A stretch of DNA of 64,000 nucleotides from Brevibacterium antiquum (GCF_016107655.1 NZ_JABASX010000002.1:310001-374000); one strand, 5' to 3'; shown: positions 52,561 through 62,837, counted from the stretch's first letter. Notes: a model not told the origin generated them from the letters alone. Numbers and translations are program-made.

Positions 52561-53329
52561 CAGGACCTGCGAGCACCGCTTCACGCTGCTCCGGCGACAG
52601 ATGCTTCACCGCTTCGCGCATCGTCACGCCTGAAGCTCGATGCGCACGCGGCAGCATCCAGTCGAAGACCATATCGGGACGTGTGCGGGCGGTATCGCGC
52701 AGCACCCAGCCGATGGCCTTGCGAATGAAGAACTCGCGCTCCTCCAGCATCGCATCGGCGAACCGTGAAAATCGGGCGAAGTCTCCGCGGCCCTCACGCA
52801 GTGGTCTGAGGTGGGCCAGCAGCGCAGAGCGCCGAATCCAGAAGTCGTCGTCGCCCGCCCAGCGCTCGAGGATGGGATCGAACTCCGCATCCTGTTCGGA
52901 CAGCGGGCCGATGGCATCCCCGGCGAGTGGATCGACGAGTGCCCAGGTATGTGCCTGACGCAGCAGCCGTTCGAAGAGGTCAGTATCTTCGGCGCCGAGG
53001 TGGTCCTGCTTTTGGATGAGCACCATCGTTGCCGCGCTGCGGAGCTCGTAGACAGGGGTCCCGCTGGCGGCTCGGTTCATGCCGTCTGCATCGCCGGGGT
53101 AGCCCCATAGCGCCTCGACAAGAGCAAGCACATCGTCATGCTTCAACTCGGTCGTGCGCAGCACCTCGCGGACCGCTCCCCGAGTACCGGGCACGCCGAC
53201 GCCGTAGTGGACGAGCTCGCTCTTGAGGTACGCCCGTTCCTTCGTGGCACGTATGGAGCTGCCACGGTCCCGAAGTTCACGGTCGAGCACCTCGGCGAGG
53301 GAACGCACACTGGACGCAGCTGATGTCAT
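52523..53329 (-). CDS. DNA alkylation repair protein (AlkD-like glycosylase)
   Basis: A 268-residue all-helical HEAT-repeat protein of the AlkD family. AlkD removes 3-methyl- and 7-methylpurines without base flipping. Recognisable parts are RAYLKSELVHYGVGVPGTRG at the N-terminus, the HTWALVDPLAGDAIG region and FWIRRSALLAHLRPLR. I chose ATG 53329 (MTSAASSVRSLAEVL); the frame stays open upstream through a repeat-rich spacer that does not look coding. The ribosome-binding site is weak (GGGATGA). It overlaps the convergent hydrolase gene at the 3' end. Confidence 0.88.
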   Translation of the reverse strand: MTSAASSVRSLAEVLDRELRDRGSSIRATKERAYLKSELVHYGVGVPGTRGAVREVLRTTELKHDDVLALVEALWGYPGDADGMNRAASGTPVYELRSAATMVLIQKQDHLGAEDTDLFERLLRQAHTWALVDPLAGDAIGPLSEQDAEFDPILERWAGDDDFWIRRSALLAHLRPLREGRGDFARFSRFADAMLEEREFFIRKAIGWVLRDTARTRPDMVFDWMLPRAHRASGVTMREAVKHLSPEQREAVLAGPVRRTRRTRAGSG

Positions 53330-53358
53330 GGCACGATCATCCCACTGCGCGCCGAAAG

Positions 53359-53430
53359 CGGTGCAACGGTTGGTAAGTTCTGCTTGATCCGGGCGCCGGG
53401 ATCGAGACGAACTTACCAACTGTTGCACCG
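53359..53430. repeat. Long imperfect hairpin (22-bp arms)
   Basis: Arms 53359-53380 and 53409-53430 are complementary with one mismatch. The 28-nt spacer itself contains GATCC/GGATC, so the whole 72 nt can fold into one long stem. It lies between the argG terminator and the alkD-like start, about 30 bp from the latter, and could be a leader structure or a REP-like repeat. Confidence 0.8.
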
Positions 53431-53530
53431 TCGGCGCCGAAAAGTGAGGGGCCGTAGGTGGGCCGCGCCGTGGGGGAGTCCGCTGCAGCACAAGTAGGTC
53501 CGCGACGACACAGGAGCCCGCGACAACACA

Positions 53531-53572
53531 GAAGCCCCCGCGCACAGTGGCATCACTGTGCGCGGGGGCTTC
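53531..53572 (-). terminator. argG terminator
   Basis: A perfect 19-bp stem (53531-53549 and 53554-53572) with loop GCAT, located 117 bp past the argG stop on the minus strand. Confidence 0.9.
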
Positions 53573-53688
53573 GAGAATGACCCAGCTAGCCAGCCGGTCA
53601 GTCAGCCACTCGGCAAGCCGGCAAGCTGGCCACCCAGCCACTCAGCCATCCAGCCAGCCGACCAGTCGGCCGGTCAGGTGGATCCTGC

Positions 53689-55170
<1,482 letters not shown>

Positions 55171-55210
55171 TTATGTGAATATTGTCGAGGTGGCCCCTGC
55201 TGCGCGGGAT

Positions 55211-55297
55211 CGAGCGGACCACTTAGCTTCGCAGGGCCACCCTATAGAAGGGCCGTTCGAAGCTAAGCGCCCCGCTCGAAGCTAAGTGGTCCGCTCG
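55211..55297. repeat. Inverted repeat with 21-bp perfect arms upstream of argG
   Basis: Arms 55211-55231 and 55277-55297 are perfectly complementary and separated by 45 nt. The spacer carries a third partial copy (CGAAGCTAAG at 55258-55267) in the same orientation as the right arm. It lies between the minus-strand APC permease stop and the argG start, so it may end permease transcription, or may be a repeat element. Confidence 0.85.
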
Positions 55298-55322
55298 GCG
55301 CTTGGCGATCCCGAGGCGGGGC

Positions 55323-56822
55323 TCAGTGATTCGAGTGGTGGGAGCGGATCGCCTCGGCGACGGCGATCGCATCACCTTCGGGAGCATCGGACTGTCGATC
55401 GGGGCGGGCGATGAAGAGGTAGATGAAACCGGCCGCCAGCACCACGACGAGGCCGATGAGCACGATCCAGTCGGAGAAGAACGACCCCGAATCGCCGGGC
55501 AGTGAGAGCAGGACCATGGCGAAGATGCCGTATGCCAACGCCGCGGCGTTGATGAGGAAGCCCCAGCCGCGCAGCGACCATGGGCCAGCCGGCTTCCAGC
55601 CCTTGACTCGCTGCCGCAGCGCGCCGAGGACGACCATCTGGAATGCCAGATAGATGCCGAGGATCGCGAACGAGGTGACCGCGACGAGGATTCCGTCATT
55701 GAACCAGATGAGCACACAGATGAGGGCTGGGGCGATGCAGGCGACGATGAGAGCGTTGCGCGGAATCTTCGTGCCGTCGGTGACCTTGGACAGCCACCGG
55801 TGGCCCGGCATCATGCCGTCGCGAGCGAAGCTGAAGATCAGGCGCGAGGCCGCAGCTTGGAGGCTGAGGACACACGAGATGAAGGCGGTGATCGCGACGA
55901 GGAGGAAGATCTTCGCACCGACCGCGCCGAGGCTGCCCTCGAGGATCGTGGGAATGGGATCTTCGACCTGTCCGGCCACGATCTCATCGAGGTTCGGGGC
56001 CGCCAGCACGTAGCCGGCGAAGGAGAATAGGGCCGAGGCCGCGCCGACGAGGATGGTCATGAGCATGGCCTTGGGAATGCCACGAGCCGGATTGGACACC
56101 TCTTCGGCAACGTCACCACAGGCCTCGAAGCCGTAGAAGAGGAAGAGTCCGGCGACTGCGGCACCCATGAATGCGGCGGTGTAGCTGCCATCACCGGCGG
56201 TGCCCATGGAGTCGAAGAACACGCCGAAGCTGTGCTTGCGTTCGAAGATGAGCAGGAACAGGCCGAGGCCGATGACGCCGATGAGTTCGGCGAACAGACC
56301 GATCCTGGCAATCCGGGCCAACCACTTGGTGCCGCTGAAGTTGATGGCCAGGGCGAGGACTAACAGGGCCAACGCCAGGAGGAGGGTGGTGTTCCGATTC
56401 AGTTCGAAGCCGAACAGGCTCGACACGAATCCGGCACCGAACTCCGACACCGAGGTGATGGTGACGATGAGGGCGCAGATGTAGACCCACGCGGCCATCC
56501 AGGCATACCGCTTGCCCCACAGCCTGCGGGCCCACGGGTAGATCCCACCGGCGATGGGGAACTGGGAGACAACTTCACCGAAGACCAGGGCTACCAGCAT
56601 TTGGCCGCACGCGACGATGATGATCCACCACATCGACGGCGGTCCGCCGGTGGAGAGGGCCACAGCCATGAGGGAGTACACGCCGACGAGCGGCGACAGA
56701 TACGTGAAGCCGAGAGCGAAGTTCGCCCAGGGACTCATCGACCTTTCGAAGGAGTCCTCGTAGCCGAGGACGGAGAGATGATCGGCGTCCGAGAGGTGTG
56801 ATTTCGGGGATGGTTCAGTCAT
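55323..56822 (-). CDS. APC-family amino acid permease
   Basis: A 499-residue transporter with about 12 helices. The family motifs are ANFALGFTYLSPLVGVYSL in helix 1, FPIAGGIYPWARRLWG, FYGFEACGDVAEEVSNPARG and FSFARDGMMPGHRWLS. It resembles the choline/GABA/amino-acid-polyamine permeases (BAT1/GabP type). The start ATG 56822 (MTEPSPKSHLSD) has AAGGCG upstream. It is not closely similar to the permease at 17109-18482. The substrate is unknown. It is divergent from the CPBP protease gene. Confidence 0.88.
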   Translation of the reverse strand: MTEPSPKSHLSDADHLSVLGYEDSFERSMSPWANFALGFTYLSPLVGVYSLMAVALSTGGPPSMWWIIIVACGQMLVALVFGEVVSQFPIAGGIYPWARRLWGKRYAWMAAWVYICALIVTITSVSEFGAGFVSSLFGFELNRNTTLLLALALLVLALAINFSGTKWLARIARIGLFAELIGVIGLGLFLLIFERKHSFGVFFDSMGTAGDGSYTAAFMGAAVAGLFLFYGFEACGDVAEEVSNPARGIPKAMLMTILVGAASALFSFAGYVLAAPNLDEIVAGQVEDPIPTILEGSLGAVGAKIFLLVAITAFISCVLSLQAAASRLIFSFARDGMMPGHRWLSKVTDGTKIPRNALIVACIAPALICVLIWFNDGILVAVTSFAILGIYLAFQMVVLGALRQRVKGWKPAGPWSLRGWGFLINAAALAYGIFAMVLLSLPGDSGSFFSDWIVLIGLVVVLAAGFIYLFIARPDRQSDAPEGDAIAVAEAIRSHHSNH

Positions 56823-57058
56823 GGGATTGCGCCTTTGCACGAATCGACGGTGATTCAACGGTGCTCATCGTATCTCAGAATGTGGATAGGTCGGAGAATG
56901 TGGATACGGTGGACTGCTCGGCCATGCGGGCGAGGCCGATTTCATCCACGTGGCGGAGGTGCCGGGTTCTGCGACAACGTAGGTTGGATCATGAGAACGG
57001 CGCAAGACTGAAGCGTCAGTGCAGGACTGAGGAACTGGTGCAGGACCGAGGAGGAACC

Positions 57059-58240
57059 GTGAGCACGAGAACGGATGACAACGACAACGCCATCGTGGGT
57101 ACAGAGCCCGCAGCCACCTCGTCGGGAGAAGAGGTGGACGACAAGGGACGACCTCTGGCGATCGTGCCGCCCACAGTGCCGTGGCTCGAGTTCGCCGTCT
57201 TCGTCGCCGTCGCGGTGATCCTCGCCTGGCTCGTGTGCCTGCCGCTGTGGTTGAGCGGCGAAGGGTTAGGCAATCCACTGCTTGTGCAGGTGTCGGGGAT
57301 GGCCATGATGTTCACCCCGCTGATCGCTGTGGTCGTGGCGATGTTCCTTCAGCGCCGTCACACCGGTGAGCCTCGGGCCAGCATTGTCAGGTACCTCGGC
57401 ATCTGGCCTTTGCGTCCCTTCGGCCGGGTTCTCGGGATGGCCGCGCTCGCCTTCTTCGGGATATTCGTGCTCGTCGCCGTGGCCTACCTTCTGGGCGCAG
57501 CCTTCGGATGGATGCAGGTTGATCTGCTTGGACTCTCAGGGTTCAAGACGCAGTTGGCGCAGCTGCCCGGGCTGGACGAAGTCCCGGTGGCCCTGGCAGT
57601 GATCGGCTATCTGGTGATCATGGCTCTGGGATCGCTGCTCAACGTGATCGTTGCCTTCGGTGAGGAGGTCGGCTGGAGGGGCTGGCTGTTGACGAGCCTG
57701 CGTCCACTCGGAACCGGGCCGGCGCTCATCATCGTCGGAGTGATCTGGGGTCTGTGGCACGCACCGCTGATCCTGCTCGGATACAACTTCGCTCGCCCCG
57801 ACATCACCGGGCTGGCTTTCATGGTCGGCGGATGCATCATGCTGGGAATCCTGTTCGGCTGGCTGCGACTGCGCACCGGTTCGGTCTGGCCAGCCGTCGC
57901 CGCACATGCTGCACTCAACGGTTCGGCAGGAATGCTTCTCGGTCTGTTCATCGACGGCTCCGCCTCGGCGCCGGACATGGCCTTGGTCTCGTTCTTGGGA
58001 GTGTCCGGTTGGATCGTCTCCGCGATCGTCATCGCTGTTCTCTTCGCCACCGGCCAGTTCCGCAAGCAGCCCGAACTGGGTCTCAAGCGGCCGAAGGCAC
58101 CTGCGCCCGTTGCGCCTCCCGCACCAGCTGTGCCGCCCGCACCAGCTGTGCCTCCCGCGTCCGATGCGCAGTCGATGGCGCCCGGGGAGCAAACACCTCC
58201 AGTGACATCTCCAGTGGCGCCTCATGACGACGCGCTTTGA
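57059..58240 (+). CDS. CPBP-family intramembrane metalloprotease
   Basis: A 393-residue membrane protein of the CAAX protease/bacteriocin-processing (Abi) family. The catalytic motifs are FGEEVGWRGWLL (EExxxR), GLWHAPL (His) and AAHAALN (His/Asn). About eight helices are preceded by a polar N-terminus and followed by a Pro/Ala-rich tail with PPAPAV repeats. GTG 57059 follows AGGAGG; the open frame to 56798 upstream lacks a start signal. Such proteases may process exported peptides or give self-immunity; no bacteriocin gene is near. Confidence 0.9.
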   Translation: MSTRTDDNDNAIVGTEPAATSSGEEVDDKGRPLAIVPPTVPWLEFAVFVAVAVILAWLVCLPLWLSGEGLGNPLLVQVSGMAMMFTPLIAVVVAMFLQRRHTGEPRASIVRYLGIWPLRPFGRVLGMAALAFFGIFVLVAVAYLLGAAFGWMQVDLLGLSGFKTQLAQLPGLDEVPVALAVIGYLVIMALGSLLNVIVAFGEEVGWRGWLLTSLRPLGTGPALIIVGVIWGLWHAPLILLGYNFARPDITGLAFMVGGCIMLGILFGWLRLRTGSVWPAVAAHAALNGSAGMLLGLFIDGSASAPDMALVSFLGVSGWIVSAIVIAVLFATGQFRKQPELGLKRPKAPAPVAPPAPAVPPAPAVPPASDAQSMAPGEQTPPVTSPVAPHDDAL

Positions 58241-58294
58241 GGCCGAGGTCGAGCATCCGTTAGGCTCAAAACCCCATACTTCAAGGAGAATTCC

Positions 58295-58747
58295 ATGGCA
58301 CTAGGATCATCGTTGCTGCAGACAGCAGGACGCGTACTCACCGCACCGATCTTCATCACCGGCGGATACTCGGCACTGACCAACCCGGGCGGCCGGGTCC
58401 AGGCTGCTGGATCGACGCTCGATGCGATCCGCGAATACGTGCCGATCCTGTCCGAGGACGATGAGTTCCTGGTCCGTGCCAACGGAGGACTCCAGCTCCT
58501 GGCTGGAACTGCTCTGGCGTTGGGTATCAAGCCCCGGGCCTCCGCGCTCGCCCTCGCTGGGTCCCTCGTGCCGACCACACTGGCCGGCCATGCCTTCTGG
58601 GAGATGGACGGTGCCGACGCTGCCGCTCACAAGACCCACTTCTCGAAGAATGTCGCCGCATTGGGCGGCCTCCTCCTCATCGCCGGTGCCGGGGCCAGCA
58701 AGAAGGCAGCCAAGAAAGCTGCGAAGAAGGCCTCGAAGCAGAACTGA
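58295..58747 (+). CDS. DoxX-family membrane protein
   Basis: A 150-residue protein with four helices of the DoxX/SURF4 superfamily (APIFITGGYSALTNPGGR, NGGLQLLAGTALALG, LAGSLVPTTLAGHAFWEMDG). In mycobacteria a DoxX protein works with superoxide dismutase and a thiosulfate sulfurtransferase in redox balance. The last 20 residues are a Lys/Ala repeat (SKKAAKKAAKKASKQN), a basic cytoplasmic tail. The ATG has AAGGAG at good distance. It stands alone, upstream of an iron-regulated gene. Confidence 0.87.
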   Translation: MALGSSLLQTAGRVLTAPIFITGGYSALTNPGGRVQAAGSTLDAIREYVPILSEDDEFLVRANGGLQLLAGTALALGIKPRASALALAGSLVPTTLAGHAFWEMDGADAAAHKTHFSKNVAALGGLLLIAGAGASKKAAKKAAKKASKQN

Positions 58748-58862
58748 GCCAGAGCCGACGCTGAACGTGGGCAAGCTCGAAGCTTCGGCGGCGTCGCCGC
58801 ACCCACACCACCTCGGCCCCACGTCACAGCCGCCACCACATCGCAGCCATCACCAGTGTTTG

Positions 58863-58881
58863 TTAGCTTAGGCTAAGCTCA
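58863..58881. promoter_or_regulatory. Iron box (DtxR/IdeR-type operator)
   Basis: TTAGCTTAGGCTAAGCTCA matches the classical DtxR/IdeR 19-bp consensus (TTAGGTTAGGCTAACCTAA) at 16 positions and is itself palindromic. It lies 37 bp before the siderophore-interacting protein gene, so that gene is probably repressed by Fe2+-bound regulator. Confidence 0.88.
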
Positions 58882-58918
58882 GTCATGGGAGTATGACTGG
58901 ACGAAGAGGCGGACAAGC

Positions 58919-59686
58919 ATGGTGAACTGGCAGCGCGGAGTGATGCGGCTGATGCGCATCACCAACCACGAGGTTGCGGTGACGCAGGTCGAAGACTTCA
59001 CCGACTACTACCGTCGAATCCACTTCACAGGGCCAGAGCTCCTGACCGAGCTCAGCGAGGTGTTTCCCACGCTCTGGACTCGTCTCTGGTTCCCTCATCC
59101 GGAGAAGGGTGAGGGCCAAGTCAGTCAACGCGGTTACACGTTCGTCGATGTCGACCTGGCTACCGGCGCGTTCAGTCTCGACTTCGTCATCCACGGCAAG
59201 GAGGCGAATCCTGACGGCGCTGGTCCCGCCAGCCGATGGGCGGCGAGAGCGACGCCGGGAACGACTATCGAAGCCGCGCTGACCCCGACGCGCATCGACC
59301 TGCCCGCCGTCACGAATCACATCCTCCTCGTAGGAGATCTCACCGCGCTCCCGGCAGTGAACTCCTGGCTCGAGGCGATCCCCGCCGAGGTGGCGGTGAC
59401 GGTGGCCATCGAGGACGACCGTGCCCCGGAGGCCGCCACAAGCCTCCCTCGGGCCAGCCACCCGAACGCGCGGTGGAAGTGGATTCTTCGCGACGGTGCC
59501 TACGGTCACGCTCTGGCTGACCATGTGCGCTCTCTCGGCCTCGCCACTGACGGTCTCTATGTGTGGGCTGCCGGTGAACGCGGACTCATCAAACAGATCC
59601 GCACTGTGGTCAAACAGGATCTGGGGTTGAAGAAGGACCACTACTTCTCTCAGTTCTACTGGTTTGAAGGAAAACCCACCGGCTGA
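58919..59686 (+). CDS. Siderophore-interacting protein (ferric-siderophore reductase)
   Basis: A 255-residue SIP/ViuB-type flavoprotein that releases iron from imported ferric siderophores with NAD(P)H. The FAD-binding domain has RGYTFVDVD (RxYT variant) and GPASRWAARATPG. The nucleotide-binding domain has LLVGDLTALPAVNSWLE, WAAGERGLIKQIR and the C-terminal YFSQFYWFEGK. It is controlled by an iron box upstream. Iron-siderophore ABC genes are not in the window. A cysteine hydrolase gene follows after 17 bp and may be co-transcribed under iron control. Confidence 0.92.
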   Translation: MVNWQRGVMRLMRITNHEVAVTQVEDFTDYYRRIHFTGPELLTELSEVFPTLWTRLWFPHPEKGEGQVSQRGYTFVDVDLATGAFSLDFVIHGKEANPDGAGPASRWAARATPGTTIEAALTPTRIDLPAVTNHILLVGDLTALPAVNSWLEAIPAEVAVTVAIEDDRAPEAATSLPRASHPNARWKWILRDGAYGHALADHVRSLGLATDGLYVWAAGERGLIKQIRTVVKQDLGLKKDHYFSQFYWFEGKPTG

Positions 59687-59703
59687 AGGCCTATGCTCGA
59701 GAT

Positions 59704-60270
59704 ATGGCGAAGGCACTTCTCATCGTGGACATCCAGAACGACTTCACCGAGGGCGGGGCGCTCGGCGTGGACGGTGGCGACCGTGTGGCCGAAGAGGTGA
59801 CACGCTTTGTGGACACCCACGCCGATGACTACGACGCCGTCATCGCCTCCCGCGACTGGCATGACGCCGACAGCGACAACGGCGGCCACTTCAGCCAGAA
59901 CCCTGACTTCATCGATTCCTGGCCCGTGCACTGCGTCGCGGACACCGAGGGCGCCGAATACGATCCTCTGCTGACCACCGACGCCATCACCCACCACGTG
60001 CGCAAAGGGCAGGGCACCCCCGACTACTCTGCCTTCCAGGGGATGACTGATGCGGGGGAGCACCTCGGCGATCTGCTGGCAGAGCTCACCATCACCGAGG
60101 TGGACGTCGTCGGCATCGCCACCGACCATTGCGTATGCGCCACCGTCCTCGACGCTCTGAAGAACGGGTTGTCCGTCCGCGTTCTGCAGGATCTCATCGC
60201 CGGTGTCGGCAAGGACTCTTCCACTTTGGCGCTGGCTGAGATGGACGCTGCGGGCGCCACGATCGCCTGA
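59704..60270 (+). CDS. pncA: Nicotinamidase/isochorismatase-like cysteine hydrolase
   Basis: A 188-residue protein of the isochorismatase-like family. It has the catalytic Asp in IVDIQNDFTEGGALGV, the metal site SRDWH..HF, Lys in VRKGQ, and the nucleophile Cys in GIATDHCVCAT. This pattern is that of nicotinamidase PncA (nicotinamide to nicotinate, NAD salvage). The position right behind an iron-regulated siderophore gene is unusual for pncA, so a siderophore-related isochorismatase activity was considered, but the motifs favour nicotinamidase. Confidence 0.88.
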   Translation: MAKALLIVDIQNDFTEGGALGVDGGDRVAEEVTRFVDTHADDYDAVIASRDWHDADSDNGGHFSQNPDFIDSWPVHCVADTEGAEYDPLLTTDAITHHVRKGQGTPDYSAFQGMTDAGEHLGDLLAELTITEVDVVGIATDHCVCATVLDALKNGLSVRVLQDLIAGVGKDSSTLALAEMDAAGATIA

Positions 60271-60326
60271 TACTCGCGAGACTCCATCGAAAGTTGCAGG
60301 TTTAGTCTGAACTCCTAGGCGATGTT

Positions 60327-60353
60327 TTCAGCTCAGAATATTGATGAGCTTAA
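60327..60353. promoter_or_regulatory. Inverted repeat before the second MMPL gene
   Basis: Nine-bp arms (60327-60335 and 60345-60353, one mismatch; core AGCTCA/TGAGCT) around 9 nt end four bases before the MMPL start codon. It is either an operator or a structure over the ribosome-binding region. No regulator gene is adjacent. Confidence 0.45.
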
Positions 60354-60356
60354 GAC

Positions 60357-62693
60357 ATGAACACACCACTCACGAAAAGCGCGCACACACTCGTGTCGAA
60401 GCGCGGTTCGTGGTTCGTCCTCGGCGGGGTCGTCATCCTCGTCACCCTCCTCTTCGGACTCCTGTCCGGCGCAGGCGAGGACCGGGCCAACGAATCAGCT
60501 CCGGCCGACTCCGAATCCACCCAGGCCGCACAGCTCCTGCAGAAGTTCCCCGACGCCGACAAGCAGTCGGTCATGGTCGTTGCCTCCCACGCCGACGGTT
60601 CGGTCCTCAGCGACAGCGACCAGTCCGAACTGGGGAAGCTGAGCAGCTCGCTCGGCGACTACATCGACTCCGCCCAGAACGCCGATTCGAACACCAACTC
60701 CTCGTCCGGTGATGCTGCATCCCAGGCGAGCGGACCGATCATGAGCGACGACGGCAAGGCCGCGCTCCTCATGGTCCCCATCGAGGTCGGCCTGACCAAC
60801 TCCGACACCGCCGATACCGTCGACGGACTCCGCGACTTCATCGCCGACGACTCTCGGGCCGGTGACCTCACGGACTCCGGAATGTCTCTTCTGGTCACCG
60901 GTGGTCCGGCGATCGGTGCCGACATCGCTTCAGCATTCGGCGGCGCGGACTTCACACTCCTCATCGTCACCATCGTCATCGTTGCACTCCTGCTCATCAT
61001 CACCTACCGCTCGCCGATCCTCTGGCTGCTCCCGCTGATCGTCATCGGCACCGCCGACGGACTCGCATCCACCGTGACCGCAGCAGTCGGTGACGCACTC
61101 GATCTGCAGTTCGACTCGGGAATCATCAGCGTCCTCGTCTTCGGCGCCGGTGCCAACTATGCGCTCCTGTTCATCTCCCGCTACCGGGAGGAGCTGGGCC
61201 GCGAAAGCGACCACCGTCTGGCACTCGGTTCCGCCTGGACCCACACCGCATCGACGATCCTCGCCTCGAACCTGACCGTGGTCCTGTCACTGCTCAGCCT
61301 CGTCTTCGCCGTCATCCCGGGAACCCGTGGTTTGGGTATCACCGCCGCAATCGGACTCATCATCGCCGCAGCCGCCGTGCTCTTCGCACTGCCCCCGGTC
61401 CTCGCGATCTGCGGCAAAGGCGTCTTCTGGCCCTTCGTCCCCAAGGTGCAGGACGCCACCGACGCCAAGCCCGTTGCCGACACGAAGCCTTCCATCTGGA
61501 GGACCATCGCGACTCGCGTGGTGAAGAAGCCGGGCATCCACCTCGGCGCCGGAATCATCATTCTCGGTGTTATGGCCACTGGCCTCATCGGCACCTCGGT
61601 GGGACTGGATCAGTCTGAGAAATTCCGCGTGCAGTCCGAATCGGCCCAGGGCCTCGACGTCCTGTCCGAGCACTTCCCTCCCGGCGAATCGCAGCCGATC
61701 TGGGTCGTGACCGACTCGGCCCACGCCGATCAGGTAGCGGACTCCGTGGCCGACATCGACGGCGTCGTGCGTGCCAACGTCACCGACGAAACGAGCACCG
61801 GCGCAGACTCGATCTCGAAGGTCATGGTCACCGGCGAATACGAACCCGACAGCCCTGCGGGCCTCGACCTGATCACTGACATCCGGTCAGATGTCGACGC
61901 GATCGACGGTGCGAACGCATACGTCGGCGGCGCGGCGGCAACCGAACTCGATGCCCGCGACGGCAACGCTCAGGATTTCCTGACCATTGCACCGCTGATC
62001 CTGGCCATCAGCTTCATCATTCTGCTCGGCATCCTCCGTGCACCGCTCGTGGCGGGAACCCTGCTCGTGGTCAATGTGGCGTCCTCGGCCGCGGCGATCG
62101 GCCTCGGCGCTTTCCTCAGCCGGACGGTGTTCGGTCAGGGAGCACTCGATGCTCAGGTGCCGATCCTCGCGTTCCTGTTCCTCGTGGCGCTGGGCATCGA
62201 CTACTCGATCTTCCTGTCCCACCGGGCGAAGAAGGAATCGGTCGTCCACGGTGCCCGCCAGGGCATGATCGAAGCCGTCAGCCACACCGGCGGCGTGATC
62301 ACCAGCGCCGGCATCGTCCTGGCCGGAGTGTTCGCAGCCCTGGGCATGCTGCCCCTGATGGTCCTGGGCCAGCTGGGACTCATCGTCGGAGTCGGCGTCC
62401 TCGTCGACACCGTTCTCGTGCGCACGGTCATCGTTCCAGCCATCTTCGGCCTGGCCGGCAACCGGATGTGGTGGCCCAACAAGGCGATCACGAACTCGGA
62501 GTACAAGTACGCCGATGCTGACGCCGCCGCAGCCGGTGACGAGGAGACTCGAAACCCCCAGCCAGCAGGCTCAGACCAGTCCTCGTCGGCCGGTGGCATG
62601 GAGTCCGACGGCGCGTCGGCGGAGGGGACCCATCTCCTCGCCGAATCCGACCGGTACGAGGCCAGTGCCTCGGGAGGTCACGGCAGGCACTGA
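60357..62693 (+). CDS. MMPL-family transporter
   Basis: A 778-residue RND-type exporter with 12 helices in two repeats and two extracytoplasmic loops, the first Ser/Asp/Asn-rich. The first-half motif reads GAGANYALLFISRYREEL, with Asn where MmpL3-like proteins have the proton-relay Asp. The second half keeps Asp (LGIDYSIFLSHR). The C-terminal 80 residues are a polar cytoplasmic tail. MMPL proteins export lipids, siderophores or drugs. The gene begins 86 bp after the nicotinamidase-like gene, but a separate promoter is likely. Confidence 0.9.
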   Translation: MNTPLTKSAHTLVSKRGSWFVLGGVVILVTLLFGLLSGAGEDRANESAPADSESTQAAQLLQKFPDADKQSVMVVASHADGSVLSDSDQSELGKLSSSLGDYIDSAQNADSNTNSSSGDAASQASGPIMSDDGKAALLMVPIEVGLTNSDTADTVDGLRDFIADDSRAGDLTDSGMSLLVTGGPAIGADIASAFGGADFTLLIVTIVIVALLLIITYRSPILWLLPLIVIGTADGLASTVTAAVGDALDLQFDSGIISVLVFGAGANYALLFISRYREELGRESDHRLALGSAWTHTASTILASNLTVVLSLLSLVFAVIPGTRGLGITAAIGLIIAAAAVLFALPPVLAICGKGVFWPFVPKVQDATDAKPVADTKPSIWRTIATRVVKKPGIHLGAGIIILGVMATGLIGTSVGLDQSEKFRVQSESAQGLDVLSEHFPPGESQPIWVVTDSAHADQVADSVADIDGVVRANVTDETSTGADSISKVMVTGEYEPDSPAGLDLITDIRSDVDAIDGANAYVGGAAATELDARDGNAQDFLTIAPLILAISFIILLGILRAPLVAGTLLVVNVASSAAAIGLGAFLSRTVFGQGALDAQVPILAFLFLVALGIDYSIFLSHRAKKESVVHGARQGMIEAVSHTGGVITSAGIVLAGVFAALGMLPLMVLGQLGLIVGVGVLVDTVLVRTVIVPAIFGLAGNRMWWPNKAITNSEYKYADADAAAAGDEETRNPQPAGSDQSSSAGGMESDGASAEGTHLLAESDRYEASASGGHGRH

Positions 62694-62700
62694 CCATCGG

Positions 62701-62743
62701 TGCTGACCGCGGGCACGGACACAAAGCTGCTGACCGCGGGCAC
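62701..62743. repeat. Direct repeat of 16 bp after the MMPL gene
   Basis: TGCTGACCGCGGGCAC occurs at 62701-62716 and again at 62728-62743, just after the MMPL stop. It may be a slippage product. Confidence 0.7.
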
Positions 62744-62799
62744 TGACTCAAGGTGCCGAGAGCTGACACAGGCGGCTGACGCGGTCAGCTCACACGGGC

Positions 62800-62837
62800 G
62801 GGGCCCGGCCATCGAGACAACTCGGTGGCCGGGCCCC
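62800..62837 (+). terminator. Terminator after the MMPL gene
   Basis: A 12-bp GC stem GGGGCCCGGCCA/TGGCCGGGCCCC, extended by an inner CGAG/CTCG, lies 107 bp past the stop codon and before the sensor kinase gene. Confidence 0.7.

Larger units (their letters stand above)
53330..53688. other. Gene-free spacer between argG and alkD-like gene
   Basis: This 359-bp stretch holds three things: a 72-nt long hairpin (53359-53430), the argG terminator (53531-53572), and a low-complexity CAGCCA/CCGGTCAG-type sequence (about 53577-53688). No gene is visible. Confidence 0.7.

Noticed and set aside
53330-53641. Upstream extension of the AlkD-like protein by 104 codons
   Set aside because: The extension crosses the long hairpin and the argG terminator, and its composition is not protein-like; ATG 53329 gives the family's normal length.
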